NCBI GenBank assembly: GCA_040385825.1
Contig: JAZKGQ010000002.1
Span: 62,001 to 126,000 of the forward strand
Direction of reading: 5' to 3'
Source: JANNNF01 sp040385825
Lineage (GTDB): Bacteria; Pseudomonadota; Alphaproteobacteria; Rhodobacterales; Rhodobacteraceae
DNA: 64,000 bases
Shown here piece after piece: positions 32,698-41,579 of this stretch. The notes under the pieces are model-generated. The model saw nothing but the letters and a program-made list of their open reading frames with translations, had not been told where the DNA came from and searched no databases. The position numbers and the translations under genes were made by a program. Position 1 is the stretch's first letter. Each line of letters begins with the position of its first letter.

Positions 32698-33467
32698 CAT
32701 TCCAGCCGCAGGTTTGCGTCGCCCGCCCGCAGGTCGCCCTTCGCCTGATCAAAGCGCAGATAGGCGATGGCATGGCCGCCCGACTGGCTGAACAGCCGGC
32801 CCACCACCTTGTCGCCCGCCCGCACCTCGGCGCCCACCGGGGCCGCCCCTTCGATCGCCACCCGCACCAGGCCTTTGCGCAGCTCGGTCTTGTGCTTCAT
32901 GCGGGCGGTCACTTCCTGACCCACATAGCAGCCCTTGCGGAAATCGACGCCGTGCAGCCGCTCGAACCCCGCCTCCAGCAGATAGCTGTCCTCCGGGATC
33001 AGTTCGATCCCGCTTTCGGGGATGCAATGGGTGACGCGGATGGTGGTCCAGTCGATCACGGGGGGGCTGCCTTCGGCCACACCGTAAGCCCGCCAGCCCA
33101 GGGCCGGATGGCGCGGGTCGGGCAGGGCGCCCTCGGGGCAGGGGCCAAGGCCGCGCTGCACCTGCAAAGGGCTTGCGGCCAGCGCCACCCTGGCACGCAG
33201 GCGGTACAGGGTCAGGCGGCGCAGGGTGGCCTCGGCCAGGGGCGCGGCAATGTCGATCAGATAGCTGTCGGGGGCGGCATGTGCCGGGCGGGCGACGAAG
33301 AAATCGGCCAGATACTTGCCCTGCGGGGTCAGCAGCGCCGCCCAGATCAGGCCCGGACCTGCCGCCAGCGGGCGCAGGTCATTCGACACCAGCCCTTGCA
33401 GAAAGGTCAGCGCATCGGGTCCGGTGGCGGACCACAGCACGCGGTCAGGGGCGGCTTCGCCTTGCAT
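32697..33467 (-). CDS. ygfZ: Folate-binding YgfZ/CAF17 family protein, Fe-S cluster assembly
   Basis: A 256-aa protein related to the glycine-cleavage T protein. The signature KGCYVGQEVTARMKHKTELR, containing the invariant Cys, is decisive. YgfZ binds tetrahydrofolate and helps repair or mature certain Fe-S enzymes (MiaB, radical SAM). I chose the ATG at 33467 (MQGEAAPDRVLW) with an AAGGA site; the extension to 33524 runs through a palindromic repeat and a different reading context. It is on the minus strand, convergent with efp. Confidence 0.92.
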   Translation of the reverse strand: MQGEAAPDRVLWSATGPDALTFLQGLVSNDLRPLAAGPGLIWAALLTPQGKYLADFFVARPAHAAPDSYLIDIAAPLAEATLRRLTLYRLRARVALAASPLQVQRGLGPCPEGALPDPRHPALGWRAYGVAEGSPPVIDWTTIRVTHCIPESGIELIPEDSYLLEAGFERLHGVDFRKGCYVGQEVTARMKHKTELRKGLVRVAIEGAAPVGAEVRAGDKVVGRLFSQSGGHAIAYLRFDQAKGDLRAGDANLRLE

Positions 33468-33486
33468 CACAATTCCTTGGCTTCGT

Positions 33487-33510
33487 AGGATGGGCAATAT
33501 TGCCCATCTT
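33487..33510. repeat. Dispersed GATGGGCA hairpin repeat, copy 1
   Basis: AGGATGGGCA-atat-TGCCCATCTT forms a 9-of-10-bp stem with a 4-nt loop. The same 24-nt design occurs at 51018-51041 with only loop changes and one arm base different. It lies between ygfZ and the ABC exporter. Confidence 0.85.
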
Positions 33511-33533
33511 CGTCCCGGTTCCAAGGCCCTGCG

Positions 33534-35360
33534 TCACTCGCGGAATTGCAGGTCATGCAGCCGCGCATACAGCCCGCCCTGCGCCAGCAGGGCGGCATGG
33601 TTGCCTTCCTCGACGACACGGCCCTTGTCGATCACCACGATCTTGTGCGCGTCGCGCACCGTGGCCAGCCGGTGCGCGATCACCAGCGTCGTGCGCCCGC
33701 TGCCAAAGGCCGCCAGCGCATCGGCGACCAGTGCCTCGGATTGCGCGTCCAGCGCGCTGGTGGCCTCGTCCAGCAGCAGCACGGGGGCCTCGCGCAGCAG
33801 GGCGCGGGCGATGGCGATGCGCTGGCGCTGCCCGCCCGACAGCGACGATCCGCGCGGGCCTGCCGCCGTGTCGATGCCCTGCGCCATCGCCCCCACGAAC
33901 CCCGCCGCATGGGCCGCCGTCAGCGCCTCTTCCAGACGCTCGGCCGGAATGTCGCGGCCAAGGGTCAGGTTTTCGCGCAGGGTTTCGTCGAACAGCGCCG
34001 AATCCTGCGTGACGGTGGCAAAAAGCGCGCGCTGATCGGGCAGCGACAGGTCAGCCAGCGGCACGTCCCCTGCCAGAATGGTCCCCGACATCGGATCGGC
34101 AAGCCCGGTCAGCAACTGAAAGATCGTGGTCTTGCCCGCGCCGGACGGCCCGACCAGTGCCGTCATCCGCCCCGCCTCGGCGGTAAAGGACAGCCCGTTC
34201 AGCACCGGCAGATCGCCGTAAGCAAAGCCCACATCGTCAAAGGTCAGCGCAGGTGCCCCCACGGGCGGCGGCGTCAGGCTGACCGCCGGGCGGGTGGTGC
34301 GGGCGCGGGTGTCGAACAACTCGACGATCCGTTCAAGGCTGGCGGCGGCGGTCTGCCACAGCCCGGCCATGTCGCCCATCCGGCGGATCGGCTGAAAGGT
34401 CAGGGTCATCGCGGAAAAGAAGGCCATGAACTCGCCCGTCGTCCGCTCGCCCGAGGCGACCTCGCTGCCGCCCATCATCAGCACTGCAAAGAACCCAAGG
34501 CCGGTGACAAGATCGACCAGCGACGGCATGGTGGCGCGGCCTGCGGTGGCCTTGATCTCGGCGCGGCGGATGCGGTCGAGGATGCGGCGGAAGCGGCCGC
34601 TCTGGTAGGATTCCATCCCGTTCAGCTTGACCGCCTGAATGCCGTGAAAGATCTCGTCCAGCCGGGTGGTGCGCAGACCTGCCTGTTCGCGCAACTGCAT
34701 CGCCTTGCGCCGCAGGTAGCGTTGCAGGATGATGGTCGGCAGGATCAGCAGCGGTGCCCCGATCAGCGCGGCCAGCGTCCACAGCGGGTCGATCGACAGC
34801 GCCACCACCATCAGCCCGATCAGTGCCACCGCATCACGCCCGATGCCCGAGATCAGCGAGATCCAGATGCCTTGCACGGCCATGGTGTCGCCCTGCACCC
34901 GCTCGATCAGCGCGCCGGGCGGGTGGGCCTGAAAGAAACTGCCGTCCAGCGTCAGGACATGATCCAGCAGATCGGCCTGCATCCGGTTCGACACTGTTTG
35001 CGAAATCGCCGACAGCAGGGTCTTGGACGCAAGCGAGGTGATCCCCCGCACCGCAAACAGCCCGACGATGCCAAGACCCACCAGCGCAAGCGCGGTCTGC
35101 CCACCATCGGCAAACACCTGATCGAACAGCGGTTTCAGCAGGTAGGACAGCGCGCCAAGCGTGCTGCCTTCAACCACCATCAGCACGAAGGCCAGCGCGA
35201 CCAGCCCCTTGGTCCTTGTCAGATAGCGTTGCCAGAACCACAGGCCCAGATGGCGCGATCCGCCCTTGGACGGGGCGCGCGGCGGGTTCGGGGCGGGGGA
35301 AAGGTCGGTCACGGCTGTTTGCGTCCCATGGGGGCGCAACCGCCCGTGCTGCTGTGGCAT
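33534..35360 (-). CDS. MsbA-like ABC exporter (fused membrane and ATPase domains)
   Basis: A 608-aa half transporter: about six transmembrane helices in residues 45-340, then a nucleotide-binding domain with Walker A GPSGAGKTT, signature LSGGQRQR and Walker B VLLLDEATSALD. It works as a homodimer; relatives flip lipid A or export lipids and drugs. The substrate cannot be told from sequence. ATG 35360 gives an odd His/Gln/Arg-rich start; the GTG at 35312 (TDLSPAPNPP) may be the true start. It ends 66 nt from the ygfZ start, on the same strand. Confidence 0.9.
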   Translation of the reverse strand: MPQQHGRLRPHGTQTAVTDLSPAPNPPRAPSKGGSRHLGLWFWQRYLTRTKGLVALAFVLMVVEGSTLGALSYLLKPLFDQVFADGGQTALALVGLGIVGLFAVRGITSLASKTLLSAISQTVSNRMQADLLDHVLTLDGSFFQAHPPGALIERVQGDTMAVQGIWISLISGIGRDAVALIGLMVVALSIDPLWTLAALIGAPLLILPTIILQRYLRRKAMQLREQAGLRTTRLDEIFHGIQAVKLNGMESYQSGRFRRILDRIRRAEIKATAGRATMPSLVDLVTGLGFFAVLMMGGSEVASGERTTGEFMAFFSAMTLTFQPIRRMGDMAGLWQTAAASLERIVELFDTRARTTRPAVSLTPPPVGAPALTFDDVGFAYGDLPVLNGLSFTAEAGRMTALVGPSGAGKTTIFQLLTGLADPMSGTILAGDVPLADLSLPDQRALFATVTQDSALFDETLRENLTLGRDIPAERLEEALTAAHAAGFVGAMAQGIDTAAGPRGSSLSGGQRQRIAIARALLREAPVLLLDEATSALDAQSEALVADALAAFGSGRTTLVIAHRLATVRDAHKIVVIDKGRVVEEGNHAALLAQGGLYARLHDLQFRE

Positions 35361-35494
35361 AGCGCGAAAACCCGCTGGCGTGCAAGGCGGGGTGTCGGCC
35401 GGCGGCGGAGCCGCGTCAGCGGCGGTGCCCCGGCTGATTGACCTTGCCGCCGCTGGCGCGTAGCGATGCCCTACCAGTCATCCGGAGCGTCAGC

Positions 35495-36703
35495 ATGAGC
35501 CTTTCCAACGGTCGTCCGTACCTTGCCATTCCCGGCCCCTCGGTCATGCCCGACCGGGTGCTGGCGGCGATGCACAAGGCCGCACCCAACATCTATGACG
35601 GCGCCTTGCCTGCGATGGTGGAAACGCTGTGGCCCGATCTGCGCAGGCTTGCGGGCACGGCGCAGAATGTGGCGCTGTACATCGGCAATGGCCATGCCGC
35701 GTGGGAGGCCGCGAACGCCAACCTGTTTTCGCGCGGCGACCGGGCTTTGGTGCTGGCCTGCGGCAACTTTGGCCATGGCTGGGCGCGGTCGGCCCTGGCA
35801 GTGGGCGTGCAGGTCGATGTGCTGGATTTCGGGCTGCAAGGCCCGGTGGACCTGACCCGGTTCGAGGCCGCCCTGCGCGCCGACAAGACCCATGCCATCA
35901 AGGCCGTGCTGACCACCCATGTCGACACCGCAAGTTCGGTGCGCAATGACGTGGCGGCCTTGCGCCGGGTCATGGATGCGGTCGGCCACCCGGCCCTGCT
36001 CGCGATCGACTGCATCGCGTCGATGGGCTGCGATGAATACCGGATGGATGACTGGGGCGTCGATGTGACCGTGGCGGCCAGCCAGAAGGGGCTGATGACC
36101 CCGCCGGGTCTGGGCTTTGTGTGGTTTTCAGAAAAGGCCCGCGCCGCCTGTGCTGCCAGCGACCTGCGCAGCCCCTATTGGGACTGGACGCCGCGCGCCG
36201 ATGCGACCGAGTTCTGGCAGCTCTGGTGCGGCACGGCCCCGACCCATCACCTGTTCGGGTTGCGGGAATCGCTGACCATGATCCTGGACGAGGAAGGGCT
36301 GGAGTCTGTCTGGGCGCGTCACGAGGTGCTGGCAGGGGCGGTCTGGGCCGCCTTTGATGCCTGGGGGGCGGGAAATGACGCCATCGCCATGAACGTGGCC
36401 AACCCCGCCCACCGGGGGCGGTCGGTGACGGCGGCGCGGATCGGTGCGCCGGACGGGGCCTTGCTGCGGCACTGGACCGAACACAAGGCCGGGGTGACGC
36501 TTGGGCTGGGCCTTGGCATGTCGACGCCCGACGATCCGCAGGGGCAGGGCTTCTTGCGGGTGGCGCATATGGGCCATGTCAACGCGCATATGACGCTTGG
36601 GGCCTTGGCGGTGATGCAGGCGGGCATGGTTGCCCTGAACATCCCGCACGGGCCGGGGGCCCTGGATGCGGCAGCGCGGGTTGTGGGGGCGGGGGCGCGG
36701 TAA
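35495..36703 (+). CDS. Class V PLP aminotransferase, serine-glyoxylate aminotransferase type
   Basis: A 402-aa PLP-dependent enzyme of the alanine/serine-glyoxylate aminotransferase group. PGPSVMPDRVLAAM near the N terminus, the TTHVDTASSVRND block, and the PLP lysine in VAASQKGLMTPPGLGF are all conserved. Likely role: conversion of glyoxylate with serine or a similar amino donor. I chose ATG 35495, with GGAG 8 nt upstream, over the earlier ATG at 35438. It ends in a convergent hairpin region. Confidence 0.9.
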   Translation: MSLSNGRPYLAIPGPSVMPDRVLAAMHKAAPNIYDGALPAMVETLWPDLRRLAGTAQNVALYIGNGHAAWEAANANLFSRGDRALVLACGNFGHGWARSALAVGVQVDVLDFGLQGPVDLTRFEAALRADKTHAIKAVLTTHVDTASSVRNDVAALRRVMDAVGHPALLAIDCIASMGCDEYRMDDWGVDVTVAASQKGLMTPPGLGFVWFSEKARAACAASDLRSPYWDWTPRADATEFWQLWCGTAPTHHLFGLRESLTMILDEEGLESVWARHEVLAGAVWAAFDAWGAGNDAIAMNVANPAHRGRSVTAARIGAPDGALLRHWTEHKAGVTLGLGLGMSTPDDPQGQGFLRVAHMGHVNAHMTLGALAVMQAGMVALNIPHGPGALDAAARVVGAGAR

Positions 36704-36744
36704 ACTGACGTTTCGTACGCGGAATACCCCGGGGCGCTGCCCCC

Positions 36745-36785
36745 AGCCAATCGGTTTCTTGAACCGATGGCGAAACCGATTGGCT
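36745..36785. terminator. 14-bp perfect hairpin after the aminotransferase, followed by GGATATTTGG motif
   Basis: AGCCAATCGGTTTC (36745-36758) pairs perfectly with GAAACCGATTGGCT (36772-36785) over 13 nt; an alternative inner hairpin ATCGGTT/AACCGAT is also possible. It is followed at 36787-36812 by a GGGATATTTGGGCCAGTATG motif of the family seen at 13213. Placed between convergent genes; no U-tract. Confidence 0.7.
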
Positions 36786-36814
36786 ACCCGGGATATTTGG
36801 GCCAGTATGAAATG

Positions 36815-37756
36815 TCAGAGGGAGGGTCGGGTCTTGCGGCTGCGTCCAAGCGCCTGTTCGCGCAGGGCGATGTAGCTGGCCGATGCGATCAGGATGGATA
36901 CGCCAAGCACGGTCCAGCCATCGGGCAGGTCGCCAAAGACCCACCAGCCAAGCAGGGTTGCCATCACGATTTCCGTATAGGCCAGCGGGGCCAGCAGCGA
37001 TGCTTCGGCATGGTCGTAGGACATCACGATGAACAGGTGGCCCAGGGTGGCGATCAGGCCAAGCGTGGCGAACAGACCCCAGGTGACCGCATCCGGCGTC
37101 TGCCAGAACAGCGGCAGGGCCAGCGTCAGCACCCCCGCCCCCATCAGGTTTGTCTGATAGGTGGTGACCATCGCCGGGGCGCGCCCCGCGATGCGGCGGG
37201 TCATCAGGAAGTACAGCGCCAGGCTGACCCCGGCGGCAAAGGCAAAGCCCATGCCGGGGTTCAGGGTCTGAAAACCGGGGCGAATGATGATCAGCATGCC
37301 CGCGAACCCCACCGCCACCGCCGCCCACCGGCGCGGCCCGACATGTTCCCCAAGGATCAGCGGCGACAGCGCGGTCAGCACCAGCGGCTGCACGAAGAAG
37401 ATCGCCAGCGCATCGGCAATGGGCATATGGGTCAGCGACAGAAAGAACAGCCCCGTCGCCGCCAGCAGAAACCCGGCCCGGACCGTGTGATAGACCGGCC
37501 GGTCCGGCCACAGCGCAGGCCTGCCGCCCTGATGCAGCGCGACCGGCAGGGTCAGCAGGGTGCCGAACGCCACCCGCGCCCAGACGATCAGCAGGATGGG
37601 CACGCCGGTCTGGCCCAGATGTTTGGCGATCACGTCGATGAAGGGCAGCACGGCCATGGCCAGCAGCATCAGGCCAATGCCGATCATGGGGCGTGGCGCG
37701 GCAGGGGCGGACGGGGCGGCAGAGGCGGACGGCGCGGCAGGGGCGGATGGGGGCAT
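36815..37756 (-). CDS. DMT superfamily (EamA) transporter
   Basis: A 313-aa membrane protein with about ten helices arranged as two EamA repeats (first from MIGIGLMLL, second from GMGFAFAAGVSLALYFL). The substrate is unknown; relatives export amino acids, nucleosides or other metabolites. The ATG at 37756 overlaps the exoD stop (ATGA) but adds 23 residues of an Ala/Pro/Ser repeat encoded by three 18-bp units; the internal ATG that gives MIGIGLML would remove this tail. Long in-frame extension upstream is a shadow of exoD. Confidence 0.88.
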   Translation of the reverse strand: MPPSAPAAPSASAAPSAPAAPRPMIGIGLMLLAMAVLPFIDVIAKHLGQTGVPILLIVWARVAFGTLLTLPVALHQGGRPALWPDRPVYHTVRAGFLLAATGLFFLSLTHMPIADALAIFFVQPLVLTALSPLILGEHVGPRRWAAVAVGFAGMLIIIRPGFQTLNPGMGFAFAAGVSLALYFLMTRRIAGRAPAMVTTYQTNLMGAGVLTLALPLFWQTPDAVTWGLFATLGLIATLGHLFIVMSYDHAEASLLAPLAYTEIVMATLLGWWVFGDLPDGWTVLGVSILIASASYIALREQALGRSRKTRPSL

Positions 37757-37757
37757 C
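37704..37757 (-). repeat. Three imperfect 18-bp tandem units at the start of the EamA gene
   Basis: GGGGCGGACGGGGCGGCA, GAGGCGGACGGCGCGGCA and GGGGCGGATGGGGGCATC (plus-strand reading) lie head to tail. On the minus strand they code for an Ala/Pro/Ser-rich N-terminal tail and include the start codon. Confidence 0.8.
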
Positions 37758-38400
37758 AGAACGCGTTGAAGAACACGAACAGCGCCGATCTGACCACGGC
37801 ATAGGCCATGCCGACCGAAAAGATCACCGCCGCCACCGCCGCCAGCATGCCCAGCATCATCCAGACCCCATCCCGTTCCAGCACGCCAAGGCTGATGATG
37901 CACAGCGCGAAGGCCGGGGCCATGTTGGCAAAGGGGATGGGCAGCGCCAGCAGCATCGACAGCAGCAGGCAGGCCCCGCCGATCACCCGCTGCACGGCGG
38001 GGTGGCCCAGCGGCAGCATCCGCGCGCGCAGCAGACGCTCGGCCCGTTGCAGCCACGGCCCGGCATGGCCGACCAGCGTGGCAAAGCTGTCGCGCGTCAT
38101 CGACCGGCGGGCGATGAAATCGGGCAGCCACGGGCTTTGCCCCAGCATCATCTGCGCCGACAAAAACAGCAGCGGCAGCCCCAGCACGCCAGAGGTGCCG
38201 GGCGGGGTCGGCAGCATGTTGGGAAAGGCGAACACCAGCAGCAGCGCGCCGAAGGCCCGCGATTCCATCGCCCGCAGCAGATCGCCCACCGAGATGCGGT
38301 CGCGGCTGGTATCTGCCGCAATGCCATCCAGGATTTCCGACAGCTTCGGCGGGCGGCGTCCGGGCTCGGACGAGGGCGGAGCAGAGGCGGCGGCATTCAT
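37756..38400 (-). CDS. exoD: Exopolysaccharide synthesis protein ExoD family
   Basis: A 214-aa membrane protein. KLSEILDGIAADTSRDRISVGDLLRAME is the typical ExoD N-terminal stretch, followed by about four helices (FGALLLVFAFPNMLPTPPGT, GGACLLLSMLLALPIPFANM and two more). ExoD was named in Sinorhizobium for its effect on exopolysaccharide and alkali tolerance, but the molecular function is uncertain. I chose ATG 38400; other in-frame ATGs further up (38460 and beyond) give an unusual N terminus. It overlaps the EamA gene by 1 nt of coding. Confidence 0.85.
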   Translation of the reverse strand: MNAAASAPPSSEPGRRPPKLSEILDGIAADTSRDRISVGDLLRAMESRAFGALLLVFAFPNMLPTPPGTSGVLGLPLLFLSAQMMLGQSPWLPDFIARRSMTRDSFATLVGHAGPWLQRAERLLRARMLPLGHPAVQRVIGGACLLLSMLLALPIPFANMAPAFALCIISLGVLERDGVWMMLGMLAAVAAVIFSVGMAYAVVRSALFVFFNAF

Positions 38401-38765
38401 CGCGGGCGGTCCGATCAGCAAGAAGGAAAGGCCCGCATCCTGCCGGGCCATGCTGTCCAGATGTGGCGTCATTGGCCGCGACGGGCAAGCCCCTGTTTCA
38501 GGAAAGCGATCCCGCCCCCGGATGCCGCGATCACGCTTTCGGCAAATCCGGGCCTTCTGCAGCCGATGCCGCATTTGCGGACAGGTCATGCGGGGTGGGG
38601 CGCGCGGGGTGGGGCGTGCGGGGCGCCGTTTTGCGCGCCATTTGCCCGATTGTCGGGCAATGCGGATCAAAGCACGCTGACTGTGCATGTTTGCGCCCTT
38701 CACCCCGCGGCAAAGGCGGCATAGTCTGACGGCAGAGTGACACATATTACCGGGTCAGACCCATC
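38401..38765. other. 365-nt gene-free spacer between exoD and the amidotransferase gene
   Basis: No convincing gene or RNA was seen. It contains a G-rich tandem stretch, GCGGGGTGGGGCGC then GCGGGGTGGGGCGT then GCGGGGCGC (38590-38626), and presumably the promoters of the two divergent genes. Frames that cross it look like random GC-rich translation. Confidence 0.5.
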
Positions 38766-39563
38766 ATGCCCGCCATACCGCACCGCCGCCCTGTTGTCGG
38801 CATCATCGGCAACATGGCCATGTTGAACGATACCTATGCCGTGCATGCCAGTGGCACGATGATCTCCGAGGCGGTGTCGGGGGTGTCTGGCTGCCTGCCG
38901 CTGATCATCCCGTCCGACCCGCGCTTTGTCAGCGTCGAGGAATTGCTGTCGCTGTGCGACGGGTTCTTGCTGACCGGCGGGCGGCCCAATGTGCATCCAT
39001 CGGAATATGGCGAGGATGAAACCCCCGCCCATGGCGATTTCGACCGCTGCCGCGATGCGATCACCCTGCCGCTGGTGCGGGCCTGCGTCGAACGCGGCCA
39101 GCCCTTCCTTGGCATCTGCCGGGGGTTTCAAGAGGTGAACGTGGCGCTTGGCGGCACGCTTTACCCCGAAATCCGCGATCTGCCGGGGCGGATGAACCAC
39201 CGCATGCCCCCCGATGGCAGTCTTGAGGAAAAGTTCGCGCTGCGCCACCCGGTGCGCTTTACCGCGGACGGGCCTTTCGCGCGCATGATGGGCGCGGATG
39301 AGGTGATGACCAACACCCTGCACGGGCAGGGCATTGCCCGCCCCGGTTGCCGCGTCGTGATTGACGGCGAGGCCCCCGATGGCACGCCCGAGGCGATCTA
39401 TGTCAGGGATGCCCCCGGCTTTACCCTGTCGGTGCAATGGCACCCGGAATGGAACGCCGCGGGCGACCCGGTGTCGCGCCCGCTGTTCCAGGCCTTTGGC
39501 GCGGCGGTGGCCGACTGGGCCGGGCGCGGGTCAGACCGGGGTGGGCTGCGCTGTTCTGCCTGA
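38766..39563 (+). CDS. Class I glutamine amidotransferase, gamma-glutamyl-GABA hydrolase-like (PuuD type)
   Basis: A 265-aa hydrolase of the peptidase C26 group. The nucleophile elbow GICRGFQEVNVALGG carries the catalytic Cys and the C-terminal SVQWHPEW carries the catalytic His; LTGGRPNVHPSEYG is typical for PuuD-like proteins. It may cleave gamma-glutamyl amides in polyamine degradation. No other puu genes are near. Its last 33 nt overlap the convergent tetR gene. Confidence 0.88.
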   Translation: MPAIPHRRPVVGIIGNMAMLNDTYAVHASGTMISEAVSGVSGCLPLIIPSDPRFVSVEELLSLCDGFLLTGGRPNVHPSEYGEDETPAHGDFDRCRDAITLPLVRACVERGQPFLGICRGFQEVNVALGGTLYPEIRDLPGRMNHRMPPDGSLEEKFALRHPVRFTADGPFARMMGADEVMTNTLHGQGIARPGCRVVIDGEAPDGTPEAIYVRDAPGFTLSVQWHPEWNAAGDPVSRPLFQAFGAAVADWAGRGSDRGGLRCSA

Positions 39564-40154
39564 CCGGGTCAGCCCGTCGAACATCGCGGCCAGCGTGGCA
39601 TGGGCCGGGGTCAGACGATCTTCGCCCGGCGGGGCCTCGGCGGCCCAGAAGGCCAGAGTGATGCTGGCCCCGTTCATCAGATGCGCCAGCGCCACCGGGT
39701 CCACATTCACCACCCGGCCTTGTTCGATCATCGCCCGCAGATCCTGCACGATGATGCCAAAGCCCGACTGCATCAGGATGTCGATGCCCTTTACCCCCAG
39801 CACCGCAGGCGCATCCAGAAACATGATGCGGCGGCGGTCGGGGCGCAGGATCGCATCCAGATAGGCGTGATAGCAGTTGCGGAACCCCAGCCAGGGGTCC
39901 GCCTCTGCCGCCCAGATCGCCTCCATCTCGGCTGCAAGTTCGGCGTCGATCTGGCGCAGCACGGCCTCGAACAGCCCGGCCTTGTTGGTGAAATGGTGGT
40001 GCAGCGCGCCGCGGGTGACACCTGCCTCGGCGGCCAGCGCCTCCAGCGACACGGCGTTGAAGCCCTGCGTCGCAAAGGCGTTGCGCGCGCAGGTGACAAG
40101 CCGCTGCGTGGTGTCATGCGCCATTTCGGCGCGGGATCTGGCGGTGGTTGACAT
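39531..40154 (-). CDS. TetR family repressor, probably of the divergent MATE pump
   Basis: A 207-aa protein with an N-terminal TetR DNA-binding domain: FATQGFNAVSLEALAAEAGVTRGALHHHFTNKAGLFEAVL (in two parts, about residues 27-66) and a C-terminal ligand-binding domain with the TetR_C-type LMNGASITLAFWAAE. The operator pair in the divergent spacer overlaps its own start codon, so autorepression is likely. It overlaps the amidotransferase gene at the 3-prime end. Confidence 0.93.
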   Translation of the reverse strand: MSTTARSRAEMAHDTTQRLVTCARNAFATQGFNAVSLEALAAEAGVTRGALHHHFTNKAGLFEAVLRQIDAELAAEMEAIWAAEADPWLGFRNCYHAYLDAILRPDRRRIMFLDAPAVLGVKGIDILMQSGFGIIVQDLRAMIEQGRVVNVDPVALAHLMNGASITLAFWAAEAPPGEDRLTPAHATLAAMFDGLTRSGRTAQPTPV

Positions 40155-40193
40155 ACGGTCCGTATGCGAGTTATTTCACATACCAACCGTATG
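40152..40193. promoter_or_regulatory. Twin TetR operators between the regulator and the MATE gene
   Basis: CATACGGTCCGTATG (40152-40166, perfect palindrome with a central T) and CATACCAACCGTATG (40179-40193, imperfect centre) share CATAC...GTATG and are 27 bp apart centre to centre. The first contains the start codon of the tetR gene on the minus strand; the second is 23 bp before the MATE start. Confidence 0.88.
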
Positions 40194-40215
40194 CCAAACA
40201 GGGGGGCGATGCAAG

Positions 40216-41532
40216 ATGGGTGGGCTGCAGGCAATCCGGGCCGAGGTGCCGGGGCTGTTCGGCCTGTCGGTTCCCATCGTGGTCGGTCTGGGGGCCTCGA
40301 CTTTGCTGGGGGTGACGGATTCGGTGATGCTGGCCCCGCTTGGCCCGGTGCCGCTGGCGGCTGTCGGACTGACCGGGGGCGTGGCCCTGATTTTCTATGC
40401 TGCGATCTACGGACTGCTGACGGCGCTGTCGGTGCGGATCGGGGCGGCCTATGGCGCGGGGGCGGGTCGGCAGATCGCGCTGATCTGGCGCAACGGGCTG
40501 GCGCTTGGCGCGGTGGTGGGCTTGGGCGGGGCGGTTCTGATGGGGCTGGTCTGGCCGCTGCTGCCCTTGATCGGCCAGCCGGCCGACGTGCTGGCTGCCA
40601 TGGGCGGCTACTATGCGGCGATTGCGGTCATGATGATCCCGTTTGCCATGCTGACCGCCTTCAAATCCGCCTGCGAGGCGGTGGACCGGCCCTGGATGGG
40701 CACCGGCTTTGCCTTTGTGGCGGTGGCGGTGAATGTGCCGCTGAACTATGCGCTGATCTGGGGGATCGGCCCCTTGCCGATGCTGGGGCTGACCGGGGCG
40801 GGGATTGCGACGGTCGTGGCAGAAAGCATTGCGCTGGCGCTGGCCTGGGGCTGGTGGCGGCGCGCGCGCAGCACACGGCGCTTGCGGCTGCGCAGGCCGC
40901 TTGTGCGCAGCGAGATGCTGGCCACCGCGCGTGAGGGGGCGCCACTGGGCGCGCTTTATGTGGCGGAAACCGGGGCGATGGCGGTGGGCACCATGATGCT
41001 GGGCACCTTCGGCACGGTGGCGCTGGCGGCCAATCAGGTGGCCTTTTCGGTGGGCGGGCTGCTGTACATGGTGCCGCTTGGCATTGCCGGGGCGGTGTCG
41101 ATCCGCATTGCGCAGGCCAGGGGGGCCGACCTGCCGGGCTCGCTGCGGCCCATCGCCTTTGCCGGGCTGGGGATGGCGGTGCTGTGGCTGTCGGGATCGG
41201 CGCTGGTGCTGGCGCTTGCGGGCGCGCAGATTGCCGCGCTGATCACCGACGCGCCGGAAGTGGTGGCGCTGGCCACGGTGATCTTTCTGGTCTTTGCGCT
41301 GATGCAGGTGGCGGATGGCGTGCAGTCCACCATGCTGGGTGCGCTGCGCGGCATGTCGGACACCGGCTATCCGGCGCAGGTGTCGATGGTGGCCTATTGG
41401 CTGGTGGCGCTGCCCCTGGGCTGGCTGTTCGCTGCCTGGGTTGGCCCGGCCGGCATCTGGCTGGGCTTTTTCGTGGCATTGATCGGGGCCGGGGCCGCCC
41501 TGACCCGGCGCTTCTGGCGCAAGACGGCTTGA
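40216..41532 (+). CDS. MATE family multidrug efflux transporter
   Basis: A 438-aa protein with twelve transmembrane helices. The first helix region LFGLSVPIVVGLGASTLLGVTDSVML and the repeat in the second half (LGALYVAETGAMAVGTMMLG) are typical of MATE transporters of the DinF/NorM type, which exchange cationic compounds against H+ or Na+. I chose ATG 40216 just after the operator region; in-frame sequence upstream lies within tetR and its operators. Expression is probably derepressed when TetR binds its ligand. Confidence 0.92.
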   Translation: MGGLQAIRAEVPGLFGLSVPIVVGLGASTLLGVTDSVMLAPLGPVPLAAVGLTGGVALIFYAAIYGLLTALSVRIGAAYGAGAGRQIALIWRNGLALGAVVGLGGAVLMGLVWPLLPLIGQPADVLAAMGGYYAAIAVMMIPFAMLTAFKSACEAVDRPWMGTGFAFVAVAVNVPLNYALIWGIGPLPMLGLTGAGIATVVAESIALALAWGWWRRARSTRRLRLRRPLVRSEMLATAREGAPLGALYVAETGAMAVGTMMLGTFGTVALAANQVAFSVGGLLYMVPLGIAGAVSIRIAQARGADLPGSLRPIAFAGLGMAVLWLSGSALVLALAGAQIAALITDAPEVVALATVIFLVFALMQVADGVQSTMLGALRGMSDTGYPAQVSMVAYWLVALPLGWLFAAWVGPAGIWLGFFVALIGAGAALTRRFWRKTA

Positions 41533-41579
41533 GCCTTGGCGCGGGATGGCTATGGTTGCGCGAACCAGGAGGTATCCCG

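Noticed and set aside
37757..38488. Extension of the EamA transporter frame
   Set aside because: It is out of frame with, and fully covered by, exoD; composition is not protein-like.
38590..38626. G-rich tandem stretch upstream of exoD as a CRISPR or a structured RNA
   Set aside because: Only two and a half 14-bp units without spacers; low-complexity GC sequence is a simpler explanation.
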